Of a stretch of 64,000 bases of DNA, positions 23,422 through 34,000 are shown piece by piece (the first letter of the stretch is position 1; every line of letters begins with the position of its first letter). The position numbers and the translations under genes were made by a program. Location: NCBI GenBank assembly GCA_002356455.1, contig AP017969.1, positions 25,624 through 89,623 on the forward strand, written 5' to 3'. Source of the DNA: Fusobacterium varium (GTDB lineage Bacteria; Fusobacteriota; Fusobacteriia; Fusobacteriales; Fusobacteriaceae). The notes under the pieces were generated by a model that saw only the letters and a program-made list of their open reading frames with translations, was not told where the DNA came from and did no database searches.

Positions 23422-26400
23422 TTAAAATCTATATCCTATTCCTACTTTTGCATTTATCTCTTTCTTTGTATCTTTAGCTACATTTAATCTTATATTCGCA
23501 TTATAGAATACTCCATTTCCATGCTCGTAGTCTACTCCTACGCTTAATCTTAATTTTGTATCTTCAAAATCTGGTCCCATTATTTTAAAGTCTGTACTAT
23601 TTTTCATTTTTCCTGTTACATAGTTCTCATTTTTTCCAAATGTTCTTGCTACTCCTATTCCAAACTTTGCTTCTAATTTTCCTGATTTTACATTAATTGG
23701 TTCTATAAAGTCTACTCCAATCTCTATCTCTGGAATTGAATAACTTTTCTTATCCAGATCTATTGCTAAGGTTCCATTTTTCTCTGATACCGATTTTTCA
23801 TTTATAAATAGTTTAGATAATCTTAATTTTGGTTCTATTTTTCTTCCTTTTTCATCTTCAAATGTATATCTTACTTCTCCATAGATATCAAATGAATCTG
23901 TTTTTACTCCACCTGTATTTCTTATGCTTTGATATTCATTCATTATTGTTCTTGTTCCGTCATAGTTTCCATATTGATATCCTAGTCCTGCTGTAAATAG
24001 ATAGTTATCTATTTTCTTTTTTCCAAATACTCCTAAGTAGATTACCTCTCCTTTTAATTTAGAGTTCATACTCATATCTAACTTTTGGTGTGATCCTCCT
24101 ACTGCAAATCCTAATGATGTATCTTGTGGTAATCCATACTCTGCTGTTCCTAATAGTCCAGTTGTTATTCCTTTATTTGAGTAGTTATTAGATACAGCTG
24201 TATTTCCAACTTTAACATCTCTTGATTTACCATACTCATCTATTGAATAAATTCCATGTCCTTCAGCTATCCATTCATTTTCTTTTGGCATCTTTGTAGA
24301 TAATATCTGCTCTCTAAATAACCCTACATTTTCTTTTGATAGTTTTGCTGATTGTGCATAAGGGGTATTTGCATATATTTGATCTAATAATGTTAGTAAT
24401 CCTTTTCTTGCTTCATCTTCTGTTTTGTTTTCTGTATCTGTTGTAGGAGCTAAATTAGGTAATTGATCTCCGTTTACTATTGAATCATATATCTCTCCTA
24501 AATCATCCTTATTTCCAGAATTTGAGTTATCTGAATTACTTGGTTCTTTTGGGGTACTATCTAACTCAGGTGTTGGTAAATCGCCATGTCCTCCAAATAT
24601 ATCATCAAAATTCTTTAATGATATCTCTACATCTCCTGTTAATAATCCGTTTTCATCTTTATGCTTTATTGCTGTATGTGCTACTGACATTGTTCCTATT
24701 TGTGGATCATATAAATTACTAATATCTGTACCTTTCATTGCTATTATTGTTCCTACTCCTAATCCACTTGCTTTAAATACTAATTGTGCATCTTTAGGTA
24801 ACTCTTGAATATATACACTTGGTGTCCCTGCTGTTGGAACTTCTACACTTATTTTTCCCAAATGGTCATATAACGCATGTCCTATTACTTTATCTTCTTC
24901 ATCTCTTTCAGTTCCATCTATTCTTACTACAAACTTTCCATCTTTTACATGGATATCTCCAGTACTTATCTTTGCTGTTTCATAAGCTGTTATATTTCCT
25001 GATGTATTTATTTTTGCAAATCCATCTATATTATGGAATAATCTTAATTCTTCTGATGTTTTATCTCCTAAGTTTAAAGTATTATTACTATCTTTATTTG
25101 AAGTTAAATCTCCATTTACCATAACTTCATTTCCTATGCTTACTGTTGAGTTATTTCCTGAAACTGTTGCTATTCCATTTATTATTGATGTTCCATTTAT
25201 TGTAGCTGATGCATTATTACCTTTGATATCTATAACAGCGTCTTCATTTTTAAGTCCTCCACCATTAAATATAGTGTTTGAAGCTGTTACTACAGAGTTA
25301 TTATTTAAAGACATTGCTGTCTTATATCCATTTACTATCGAATCGTTTAGGTTTACATTAACTCCATCATTTACTGATAATACTGCGTTCTTTATTCCTG
25401 CTCCATTTATTATGTGATTATCATAATTAGTATCTAAAGCAATTTCTTCATAACTATCTTTTCCTGACGTTACAGTAGTTCCACCATATTCTTTATCACT
25501 TGGCTTCTCTATTACATTTATGTTATTTTCTTTTGCATTTAGAATAGTTTTTCCTGAATTATTTGTTCCACCTAATGAAGCTACATTTAAATTATTAGCT
25601 ACAATTATATCTTCTATAATTACATCTCCATCTATATCTAAAGCTACTCTAAGCCTGTCAGAAGAATCTTCTTCTAAGTTAATATATGTCCCTTGATTAT
25701 TTTCTTTAGCAACTTGTAAAATACCTAATATTTTATTGTTTGCAACAGTAGCACTACTATCATTTTTTATTCCTTCTTCACCATCTGAAAAAATTTCTTT
25801 TCCTGCCATAACTCCATAGTTATTTATAACTCCTGAGATATTTTGTGCCGCCATAGCACTCTGAACTCCATTTATTAACCCTTTATTTATTATATTTTTA
25901 GTTATATCACCTTGAAAAGCAATTCCATTTCCTGAAAATATTATTCTAGTATGACCTTTAGTTTTAACTCCATCTATTAGATTTAAGTTTTCACCTAAAA
26001 TTTCTACATATCCCTGAAGATTTCCCTCATTTTCTGTAATATTACCATATATTCCATTTGCACTTTTTTGAGGGTTTATGTATCCTGACCCATAAAGATT
26101 TTGTTTAGCCTCATGGCTTTCTCCTCCTGTTAACTCAGCATACCCGCTAATTAAACCATAATTCTCTTCAGAATTTCCATATATGCCATTTGCTCCAGCA
26201 TCTAAGTTTACATATGAGTTTGCATAGCTTTCTCCATTATTATTTATTATAACAGCTTTTCCTCCCACAATAACAGAATTTCCTAATATAGTTCCTATAT
26301 TTTTTCCTATAAAATTTCCAGCTATTCCATTTCCTATAGTTCCTGTGTAACTAAATACATTTGAACGCCGATTACTGGTTGCGACTCCAGACATTATAAG

Positions 26401-26970
26401 TGAATCTCCTTTGATTACTCCTGCATTTTCACCTATAAAATTTCCCCAAATACCATTTCCTATTCTAAATCCCCTGGATAATGCATCAGATGAAGCGAAG
26501 GTGCTATCACCAACTTCACCACTTATTTGAATAACACTTCCTTTAATTATGCCAGCATTATTAATAGTAGTATCTATTCCAGTTTTTATTCCATTTCCAG
26601 AATTTAGAAAATAAGTATCTCCTATCTTTGTTGTATTCCCACCTGTCATTTTAATTTGACTAGAAATTATTCCAGTATTATCAATTATTAAATTATTAGA
26701 GATTGCTATAATTCCATTTGTTACATCTGTTCTTATCCCATCACTAGCATTTTGAACAGAAACACCTAATTCTTCATAGCCTATTTTTAGAATTCCTTTA
26801 TTTTGTACTGTTATGTCATTTCTTGTTACAGTAACTTTATTTTCATTATCTTTTGTATTTTTAAAATTGATTAGTCCATCATTTAAATATTTATCCTCTG
26901 TAATTTCTAACGCATTTATATTACTTAAAATAAATATAAATAGAGCTCCTAATAAAATTTTTTTTTTCAT
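23422..26970 (-). CDS. Autotransporter adhesin 1 (type Va, outer-membrane barrel)
   Basis: 1182 residues. A signal peptide (about 1-20) is followed by a passenger of repeated beta-helix-like units (GNGIxGNxxxNxGxIxGxxxxxGG, about 100-340), a central conserved module (about 480-770), a Pro/Ser/Asn-rich hinge (about 800-830), and a C-terminal 12-strand barrel (about 910-1182) ending in VGIGYRF with terminal Phe. The barrel inserts in the outer membrane and exposes the passenger. It is a paralogue of the proteins at 31062 and 56384. AGGAGG lies 13 nt before the ATG, wider than usual. A mutated Rrf2-type regulator gene precedes it by 40 bp on the same strand. Confidence 0.9.
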   Translation of the reverse strand: MKKKILLGALFIFILSNINALEITEDKYLNDGLINFKNTKDNENKVTVTRNDITVQNKGILKIGYEELGVSVQNASDGIRTDVTNGIIAISNNLIIDNTGIISSQIKMTGGNTTKIGDTYFLNSGNGIKTGIDTTINNAGIIKGSVIQISGEVGDSTFASSDALSRGFRIGNGIWGNFIGENAGVIKGDSLIMSGVATSNRRSNVFSYTGTIGNGIAGNFIGKNIGTILGNSVIVGGKAVIINNNGESYANSYVNLDAGANGIYGNSEENYGLISGYAELTGGESHEAKQNLYGSGYINPQKSANGIYGNITENEGNLQGYVEILGENLNLIDGVKTKGHTRIIFSGNGIAFQGDITKNIINKGLINGVQSAMAAQNISGVINNYGVMAGKEIFSDGEEGIKNDSSATVANNKILGILQVAKENNQGTYINLEEDSSDRLRVALDIDGDVIIEDIIVANNLNVASLGGTNNSGKTILNAKENNINVIEKPSDKEYGGTTVTSGKDSYEEIALDTNYDNHIINGAGIKNAVLSVNDGVNVNLNDSIVNGYKTAMSLNNNSVVTASNTIFNGGGLKNEDAVIDIKGNNASATINGTSIINGIATVSGNNSTVSIGNEVMVNGDLTSNKDSNNTLNLGDKTSEELRLFHNIDGFAKINTSGNITAYETAKISTGDIHVKDGKFVVRIDGTERDEEDKVIGHALYDHLGKISVEVPTAGTPSVYIQELPKDAQLVFKASGLGVGTIIAMKGTDISNLYDPQIGTMSVAHTAIKHKDENGLLTGDVEISLKNFDDIFGGHGDLPTPELDSTPKEPSNSDNSNSGNKDDLGEIYDSIVNGDQLPNLAPTTDTENKTEDEARKGLLTLLDQIYANTPYAQSAKLSKENVGLFREQILSTKMPKENEWIAEGHGIYSIDEYGKSRDVKVGNTAVSNNYSNKGITTGLLGTAEYGLPQDTSLGFAVGGSHQKLDMSMNSKLKGEVIYLGVFGKKKIDNYLFTAGLGYQYGNYDGTRTIMNEYQSIRNTGGVKTDSFDIYGEVRYTFEDEKGRKIEPKLRLSKLFINEKSVSEKNGTLAIDLDKKSYSIPEIEIGVDFIEPINVKSGKLEAKFGIGVARTFGKNENYVTGKMKNSTDFKIMGPDFEDTKLRLSVGVDYEHGNGVFYNANIRLNVAKDTKKEINAKVGIGYRF

Positions 26971-27010
26971 TTCTTAAATTATACCTCCTATTAAATTTCA
27001 ATATATCAAT

Positions 27011-27385
27011 TTAAAATATTAACATATGACTTGTTTTTATATTTTTAAGCTTTTTCAAATATAATTTATTGAGTTCATATAAATTTGATAAAATTTTATT
27101 CTCATTATATTTAGATTTTTTATTAAAAACTTTTCCCTGAATTAGCTCAATTATTTCAGAATAATTAGAATCTTTTTTCATAAGTATATAGTCTCCATCC
27201 TTTCCTCTGAAAGATTTCACAATCTTTTTCTTTGTCAGATTTTTTAAAAGTTTTAAAATAATGTTTGGAGAAATATACAACCTAATACTTATTTCTTTAG
27301 AACTAATTATTTTATTTTTAGAAAATTTTGATAAAAAATCTATGATTAAAAAAGCGTATTCAGTTTATTTATTTATGATATTCAT
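27011..27385 (-). pseudogene. Rrf2-type regulator with premature stop
   Basis: A 124-codon frame from the ATG at 27385 is interrupted at codon 7 (MNIINK then TAA), where the intact paralogue at 55034 has GAA (MNIINKESEYAL). The rest aligns along its length (EYAFLIIDFLSKFS, then YISPNIILKLLKNL, then KSFRGKDGDYILMKK). The wing motif GG is altered to GD. Restart at MYISPN would lose half of the winged helix. It lies 40 bp upstream of autotransporter 1, mirroring the locus at 55-60 kb, and is probably inactive. Confidence 0.75.
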
Positions 27386-27449
27386 AAAGTTTACCTACTA
27401 ACTCATCTTTTTTTTAATTATACCAGACTAATTATTTTTACGACATAGT

Positions 27450-27509
27450 CCAATTAAGTTTTTATTTTAATAATTCAATTGCCTATTTAAAATAAAACTA
27501 AAATGAATT
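27450..27509 (-). promoter_or_regulatory. Conserved 60-bp upstream block, locus 1
   Basis: Reads on the minus strand from AATTCATTTTAG to AAAACTTAATTGG. It aligns without gaps to 30821-30880 and 54899-54958. The core TTATTAAAATAAAAACTTAA is identical in loci 1 and 2 and nearly so in locus 3. It lies 65 bp upstream of the mutated Rrf2-type gene. Downstream spacing includes GGTATAAT, a possible -10. Confidence 0.6.
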
Positions 27510-27582
27510 ATTATTTTTTTATATTTTTTATGATAAGATTGAATATAACATTTTTTTTAAAAAGTTAAAGGAGATAACAAAT

Positions 27583-27669
27583 ATGAATTTTAATTCTTTT
27601 ATATATTAATTATATATTACAATTGAACTATCAATATATAGTTTGAGAAGGATAAACTATGATTTTTAA
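27583..27669 (+). pseudogene. Decayed start of an Mga-like regulator
   Basis: An ATG behind AAAGGAG opens MNFNSFIY then stop. The functional relative at 62377-63777 starts MNFNSFILLRIL. After a gap, ELSIYSLRRIN matches its LSINLYSLQRN. The remnant is divergent from the mutated Rrf2-type gene with about 200 bp between, the same geometry as the intact pair at 54823/55034. Most of the gene is deleted. Confidence 0.6.
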
Positions 27670-27851
27670 TACTTATAAGTGTAAAGATTATAAACCAGAT
27701 ATGCTTATGAAAAGTTTAGAAAAATTGAAAGAGAAGCATATACACAAAAATATCATTATTATACTGAAAATGTAGAATTTTATTTCCAGTTATAACAAAA
27801 GATCATAGAGATATGATTACTGAATTGAAAAATAAATTTATTATAAGATAA
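27659..27851 (+). pseudogene. Unidentified frameshifted coding remnant
   Basis: An ATG opens MIFNTYKCKDYKPDMLMKSL for 38 codons. A neighbouring frame then reads YHYYTENVEFYF and, after another shift, FPVITKDHRDMITELKNKF before a stop. The pieces look like one gene broken by at least two frameshifts. I do not recognise it. Confidence 0.35.
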
Positions 27852-27966
27852 AAAGCACTGGCAAAATAACTAAATGTTATTGAAGGAAAAAATTTTTGAC
27901 ATTGAGAGGACACAAAACTATGATATTTTATTTATAGAATATAAAAAATAATAGGGAGTAGAAAAT

Positions 27967-28311
27967 ATGAAAAAAATTTTATTGATAGGAATATTCACAG
28001 TATCAGTACTTTCTTTTGCAAACCCACATGCAGGGCACAACATGGAAAAGATGAATAATGAGACAACTATGCAATGTCAAATGATGGGTAAAATGGGAAT
28101 GATGAATAATATGACTCCTCAAGAGAAAATAGCTATGGAAAAGGGAATGATAGCAATTCAAGAAAAAGAGTTAGAGGTAAGAAAACTTATGAATACAAAT
28201 AATACTGATATGAAAAAGATTGAAAAACTTAATAAAGAAATTCAAATAATGAGAACTAATCATATGGAATCTATGCATAAAATGATGACAGCACCAGCTA
28301 CAAATCTCTAA
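27967..28311 (+). CDS. Met/His-rich periplasmic protein, possible metal binder
   Basis: 114 residues. A signal peptide (about 1-18) is followed by NPHAGHNMEKMN, a Met-dense stretch (MQCQMMGKMGMMNNM) and a helical region with conserved-looking TPQEKIAMEKGM. This composition fits periplasmic copper/silver-binding proteins or the Spy/CpxP-like group. Met, His and the single Cys are potential ligands. GGGAG precedes the ATG, and a terminator follows at 28403. The gene stands alone; no metal transporter is adjacent. Metal binding is inferred from composition. Confidence 0.7.
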   Translation: MKKILLIGIFTVSVLSFANPHAGHNMEKMNNETTMQCQMMGKMGMMNNMTPQEKIAMEKGMIAIQEKELEVRKLMNTNNTDMKKIEKLNKEIQIMRTNHMESMHKMMTAPATNL

Positions 28312-28402
28312 AAAGTATTTAATTATTTTTTCTTGCAAAATTATATCTGTAGTGTTGATTTTATCTTTGAAATCGTAAAGTGCTAGATGAGTAAAATGTG
28401 TT

Positions 28403-28446
28403 ACACCCAAAATCTTAAGCAGTTAAGGTAGAGGGTGTATTTTTTA
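28403..28446 (+). terminator. Terminator after the Met-rich protein gene
   Basis: ACACCC (28403-28408) pairs with GGGTGT (28433-28438), with an inner CTTAA/TTAAG, followed by ATTTTTT. The rest of 28447-28640 is AT-rich with no gene seen. Confidence 0.65.
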
Positions 28447-28640
28447 TAGCTAAATTGACTAAATAAAGAAATAATTAAAAAATTATGAATGAAGATTAAA
28501 ATGATATCTACTCTAAACTTTCTTTTACACAATTAGAATTAATATATAATAGTATAAAAACTCAATATATCAAAATCTTTTTTATTTTTATAAATTTTCA
28601 TCTAGGAATACCATTTTTTTATAGTATTTTATTTTGATAA

Positions 28641-29549
28641 TTATTTTAAAAGATTAAATACTTTGAGATATTTAAAATCTACTCCTCTAATTTTAAAAAG
28701 TTTTTTTAAAAGAAAAATAGCAGTTTTTCTATCTATGGGATATCCTATTTTTTCAAATATTTGAAATCCATACAATGCTTTTTCAAGAGCAGTTATTAAA
28801 TAATTATTGATACTGTCTTCTTTGTTTAAAGAATTATATAAAAAAGCTGTAGCTAAATTTACTTTTCCAGTTTTGTCATCTTCTTCTATATCAGTTAGGT
28901 CATCCAAAGCTTGTAAAGCCATTCCTATGTGAAATAATCCTTCATTATAACTTTTTAAAAAAGAATTCTCTTCTAATAACAAAGGAATTCTTAATGATAG
29001 CTGTAATAATTCTCCTCCAATTCCTTCATGAATATTTTTCTCAATAGTATCAGTAGATGGATATTTTTTATATAAGGATATATTTCTTAGGCTCTCACTT
29101 TTAGCAATATAAAAAAGTTTTTCTAAGAGCTCTTTAAAGACTATAGAAGAACAGTTTTTACTTTTGATCTCATTGTTTATAATATTCTGATGTATCATTA
29201 AATTAAAAATATTATTTGTAACAATATCAGGAATATCATTTATTTTAGTAATATTTTTATTTTCATTATCAATTATATTATCAGTTGAAGTTACTATAGA
29301 ACGTAAACAAAAAATAATTTTTCCATATGAGATTACTTGCTTTTCATTGAGTTTACTTTTTATTAAAATTGAAATCATGAGTAATGTAAAAAAATTTTTT
29401 TTAAAATTGATAAGGAATAATCCTGAATAAGAAAAAATAATACTATTTTTAAAATTAAAAGAGTTATAATCATTTTCTAATTCTTGAAGAATTTTTAAAT
29501 AGAGATTATTTGATTTTTTTAAAAGATTTATTAGTTCTAAATTTTTCAT
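28641..29549 (-). CDS. Class I isoprenoid-synthase-like protein
   Basis: 302 residues, helical and cytoplasmic. The second aspartate motif is clear (LQALDDLTDIEED, residues about 212-224, then KTGKVNLATAF). The first is weaker (STDNIIDNENK, D90 and D94), and the GIGGELLQLSLRIP segment sits where polyprenyl synthases have G(E/Q)LLQL. The degenerate first motif could mean altered chain length or a non-standard substrate. The gene follows a 39-residue lipoprotein gene by 2 nt, so the two are translationally linked. An isoprenyl transferase beside a tiny exported peptide recalls ComQ/ComX, but that link is speculative: the peptide has no Trp. Confidence 0.55.
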   Translation of the reverse strand: MKNLELINLLKKSNNLYLKILQELENDYNSFNFKNSIIFSYSGLFLINFKKNFFTLLMISILIKSKLNEKQVISYGKIIFCLRSIVTSTDNIIDNENKNITKINDIPDIVTNNIFNLMIHQNIINNEIKSKNCSSIVFKELLEKLFYIAKSESLRNISLYKKYPSTDTIEKNIHEGIGGELLQLSLRIPLLLEENSFLKSYNEGLFHIGMALQALDDLTDIEEDDKTGKVNLATAFLYNSLNKEDSINNYLITALEKALYGFQIFEKIGYPIDRKTAIFLLKKLFKIRGVDFKYLKVFNLLK

Positions 29550-29551
29550 AA

Positions 29552-29671
29552 TTATTTATCCAATGATTGAGAGGAGATAGTATTTTTGTTTTGTGTTGCA
29601 CCACTTGTTCCATCAATACTACTACATCCTAAAATGAAAATAAAAGCTAATAAAAAAAGTACTTTAACCAT
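29552..29671 (-). CDS. 39-residue lipoprotein peptide
   Basis: A signal sequence with lipobox (MVKVLFLLAFIFILGCSS) is followed by a 23-residue polar tail rich in Ser, Thr and Asn. GGAGGTTC lies 9 nt upstream of the ATG, and the stop precedes the next ATG by 2 nt. The mature product would be a diacylated 24-mer. Such minimal lipoproteins are known as entry-exclusion, lysis or pheromone-precursor peptides; the sequence does not decide which. Confidence 0.6.
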   Translation of the reverse strand: MVKVLFLLAFIFILGCSSIDGTSGATQNKNTISSQSLDK

Positions 29672-29780
29672 AGAATTTGAACCTCCAAAATTTATTTTAA
29701 TTATTGTGTTAAAAATAATATTTGATTAAATAAATAAAAAGTAGCAGAATATTTTAAGAATATGTATAGTTTTTAACATA

Positions 29781-30056
29781 TTATTTAATTTTTTCTGAAA
29801 GAGCTTTACCAGGTTTAAATTTAACAGCTTTTTTAGCTTCTACTTTCATTTCTTTACCAGTTTGTGGATTTCTAAAAGTTCTAGCTGCTCTTTCTACAAC
29901 TTCAAATTTTCCAAATCCAAGAAAAGTAATTTCTTCTCCTTTTAATAATCCTTCTTCAATAACATTTAAGAAGGCAGCAGCTTTTCTTTCGGCGTCTGCT
30001 TTAGTTTCAAATTCTCCTTTTACAAAATACAAATCAATAAATTCTTTTTTAGTCAT
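29781..30056 (-). CDS. hup: HU family DNA-binding protein (copy 2)
   Basis: 91 residues, differing from copy 1 at six positions (7, 12, 20, 32, 42, 61). It has the FLGFGKFEVVERAART core and RNPQTGKEM tip. The start is ATG behind GGAGG. Its promoter has the same 18-bp spacing as copy 1, which points to a recent duplication with regulation retained. It may continue into the lipoprotein and isoprenoid-synthase-like genes, since no hairpin separates them. Confidence 0.93.
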   Translation of the reverse strand: MTKKEFIDLYFVKGEFETKADAERKAAAFLNVIEEGLLKGEEITFLGFGKFEVVERAARTFRNPQTGKEMKVEAKKAVKFKPGKALSEKIK

Positions 30057-30096
30057 GAGTGACCTCCTATTGTTATATAATTTTATTTACATATGA

Positions 30097-30126
30097 ATTA
30101 TAATGTTAAGATAAGATAAAAGTCAA
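30097..30126 (-). promoter_or_regulatory. Promoter of HU copy 2
   Basis: Minus-strand TTGACT (plus 30121-30126) and TATAAT (plus 30097-30102) with an 18-bp spacer, inside the block shared with the HU copy 1 upstream region. Confidence 0.7.
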
Positions 30127-30201
30127 ATAAAAAGAATTTATTTAAAAAAATCTTTTTATCAATTTAAAAAATTAATAATATCAATTATTTCAGCGATTTA
30201 A

Positions 30202-30558
30202 TTATAAAACTATTATTTTTAATCCTTGGAGACAAATAAAAATACTAAATAATGCACCTATTATTGCAAAAATATTGACACTGAAAACAAAAAATTTATT
30301 TATATAATTTTTTTTTCCTTTTTGTATATTTTTTTTAATTTGATTAAAAATTTGTTTTTCAATTTCTTCAATATCTTTAAGGGAATTATTATTTAGTTCT
30401 TCGAGTTTAATGAATTGATCTTCTAACAAATATCTAATATTATCTAAATGATTGAAACTTGTATTTTCATATTCCTTTCTCTTAAAATTTTCAGAAGTAA
30501 TAGTATTTTTAGTATTATTTATTGAATTTTTTATAGTATTTTTGGTAGTATATGGCAT
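30202..30558 (-). CDS. Hypothetical protein with coiled region and C-terminal membrane helix
   Basis: 118 residues. A Thr/Asn-rich N terminus (1-30) is followed by an acidic/basic helical region (about 38-82) and a single hydrophobic segment (about 90-116) near the end, suggesting a tail-anchored protein with the coil in the cytoplasm. AAGGAG lies just upstream of the ATG. It diverges from autotransporter 2. Family not recognised. Confidence 0.55.
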   Translation of the reverse strand: MPYTTKNTIKNSINNTKNTITSENFKRKEYENTSFNHLDNIRYLLEDQFIKLEELNNNSLKDIEEIEKQIFNQIKKNIQKGKKNYINKFFVFSVNIFAIIGALFSIFICLQGLKIIVL

Positions 30559-30820
30559 TTTTCTCCTTAAATTAAAAGTTTTTATGATGCTATATTATAG
30601 CTTTTTAGATAAAAAACGTCAATATATTAAAAAAGTTTTACTTAATAATCAAATATGAATTATTCTTAATTGCTATGAGTTCAATAATTTAACTGTATAA
30701 ATTATTTTCAGTTTAAAATTTCTTTCAAATAATGTTATTAAATCCATTTTTTAATATCGAATTTTCTATTTTTTGATAACTATAATCATATTTTTAATAA
30801 ATATTGTAGTATAAAAGTAT

Positions 30821-30880
30821 AATTCATTTCAGTTTTATTTTTAATAAATAATTGAATTATTAAAATAAAAACTTAAGTGA
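30821..30880 (+). promoter_or_regulatory. Conserved 60-bp upstream block, locus 2
   Basis: Aligns without gaps to blocks at 27450-27509 (minus) and 54899-54958. After it, TTTATTTAAAAA and AATAGTATACT are also shared with locus 3, so the conserved unit is about 95 bp and probably includes the promoter. Here it stands about 180 bp upstream of autotransporter 2, with no Rrf2-type gene between. The rest of 30559-31055 shows no gene. Confidence 0.6.
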
Positions 30881-31061
30881 TTTATTTAAAAAATATAATT
30901 AAAATAGTATACTTTAATTATTAGAATAAATTATATACTAGGTATTTTTTATACTATTTTAAACTAATAGAAAAATTTAAAATATAAAATTAAGAAATGC
31001 AAAGGTAAATCATAATTTATAGTTTAAATATAAAATAGAGATAATTTCAGGAGGAATGAAA

Positions 31062-34000
31062 ATGGTTGGAAAAAAAATATTACTTTTAGTTTTATTTCTA
31101 ATTGTATTAACTAAAATAAATGCAAATTTAGAAATTACAGAAAATTTTATAAATAATAATTTTATCACTTATAAAAATAATAAAGAAAATGAAATGAATG
31201 TTATTGTAAAAGGAGAGAATATTATAGCAATCAATAATGGTATTATTTCTGTTAATTACACAGAGAAAGATATTATAGATTTTTCAAGTCTTCAAAATAA
31301 AGGAAATGGAATAACTGTAAATCGAAGTTCGTTATTTAATAATAATGGTGTAATAATAGGTAGTATTATTACACCTAAGTATATAACTAATTCAGCAAAT
31401 GGAGTAAGTGGAAAAGTGGGAGTAAATAAAGGGATAATCTCAGGAAATGCTGTCCTTATAGCAGAAACTACTACTGTTAATACAATTGATTCAGTAAATG
31501 GAATTACTGGAAGTTTAGATATAAATAATGGTATTATTTTGGGAAATGCTATTCTTACAGCAGGGAATATTTATATTACTAGTAATAGTGCCTCACATGT
31601 TCATACTAATGCTAATGTTACTACCTCAATAAATGGAGTAAATGGAAGAGTAGGAGTAAATGATGGGTTAATTATAGGAAATGCTAGTCTTAAAAGTGGA
31701 AGTGCTATTGCCATTGTTGGTATTAAAGCTAGTGCTAATGCTAATGCTAGTAGTAATACTTTTGATTCAGTAAATGGGGTATATGGGGAAGTAGGAGTAA
31801 ATAATGGATTAATTGTAGGAAGTAGTATTTTTATGGGAGGAAAAACTATTGCTACAGGGAGCTTTAATACTCATAGTGATTCTATTGCTTATGCAATAAA
31901 CTCAGCAAATGGAATATATGGAAATGTTGGAATAAACTTTGGAAGTATTTTAGGAAATTCTATTTTAAGAGGTGGAGATGCTAGTGTAAATAATAAAGAT
32001 TCTACTAGTTATGCTTATGCTTATACTGATACTAATACTACATCTAATGGAATATATGGAAAAATAAAAATTAATAATGGACTAATCTCAGGATATATTG
32101 ATGCTAATTCAGGAATTTCTGAAAATAATGGAATTAAGTATAAAGATTATGAAGATACTAATTTTTCAGGAAATGGAATTGCCATTAATGGCAATATAAG
32201 CAGTGATATAGTAAATAAAGGAATAATAAAAGGGTCTCAAAGTGCTATAGCAGCAAAGAGCATTTTAGGAGTTGCAAACAACTATGGAATTATGGCAGGA
32301 AGAGAAATATTTAGTGATGGAATGGAGTTATTAAAACATGAAAATAAAGAAAACTTTAAAATTGATAAAGTACTAGATATATTAATAATAACAAACGAAA
32401 AAAATTATGGAACATATATAAATATATTAGAAGATTCTTCAAATAGATTAAAGGTGGCCCTTGATACAGAAGGTGATATAATAATTGAAGATATTATAAC
32501 AGCTACTAATTTAAATAATACAGATTTAGGAACTAATATTTTTGAAAAAATAATATTAAATGCGATAGTAACAAATATAGCTCAAGTAGAAAAACCAAGT
32601 GAAGGGAGTAACATAAAAAATATAATAGGAAAAGACAGCTATATAACTATTGATTCAGACAAGAGCTATTCTGATCATATAATAAATGGAGCAGGAATAA
32701 AAAATGCAGTTCTTACAGTAGAAGAAAATGTCACTATGGATCTTAAAGATTCAATAGTAAATGGATATAAAACAGCAGTATCTTTGAATAATAATTCAAT
32801 AGTAACAGCTTCAGATACAATATTTAATGGAGGAGGACTTAAAAATGAAGATGCTGTAATCAATATAAAAGGAAATAATGCAGCTTTAACTATTGATGGA
32901 AAATCTGTAATAAATGGACTAACTACAATTTCTGGAAAAGATTCTATAGTAAATATTGGAAATGAAGTTATGGTAAATGGGAATATAAAATCAGAAAAAG
33001 ATAAAAACAATATTTTAAATTTAGGAGATGGAACACAAGGTGGAGAGCTAAGATTATTTCATGAAATAGATGGATTTACAACTATAAATATATCAGGAAA
33101 AGTAACAGCTTATGAAACAGCAAAAATATCATCAGGAGATATTCATATAAAAGATGGAAGTCTTTTAGTGAGATTAGATGGAACACAGGTAGATGACCAA
33201 GGAAGAATAAAAGGACATGCACTTTATGATCATAAAGGAAAAGTAACAGCTGAACTTAGTAAGTTGAATAAGTCATTAATATATATTAAGCTTGTATTTA
33301 AAGCAAGTGGTCTAGGAGTAGGAACAATAATAGCAATGAATGGGACAGATATAACAAATCTCTATGATTTACAGATAGGAACACACTCATCAGTGCATAC
33401 AGCAATAAAACATCAGATAGATGGAGAATTAACAGGAGATGTAGAGATAGCAGTAAAAACATGGGATGATCTATTTCCAGAAATACCAGTTATTCCAGAA
33501 GAACCAGAAATACCAACTATACCAGAAACACCTGGAGGAACAGAGAATCCAGGAACACCAGAAGTTCCTAAAAATAATGAAATTAAAGATAAAGATGAAT
33601 TAGGAGAGATATATGATTCAATAGTAAAAGGAGATCAACTTCCTATTTTAGGACTGACAACAGATTTAGAAGATAAAACAAAAGAAGAATCATTAAAGGA
33701 ACTGGTATCATTATTAGATCAGATATATGCAAACAATCCATATTCATATGGAGGGGAAATGTCATATGAGAGTTTAAGGTTGTTTACAGATAACATATTA
33801 AAGACAAAAATGCCAGAATTATCAGAATGGATAGTTGAAAGTCATGGAATATATGGATATGATAAATTTGATAAAGTAAGAAGAGAACACAAAGTAGCAG
33901 GAGAGAAATTAAATATCAATTATTCAAGAGAGCTTACAACAACAGGACTTTTAGGAACAGCAGAGTATGGAATAGCGCAGAATAGTTCATTAGGAGTTGC

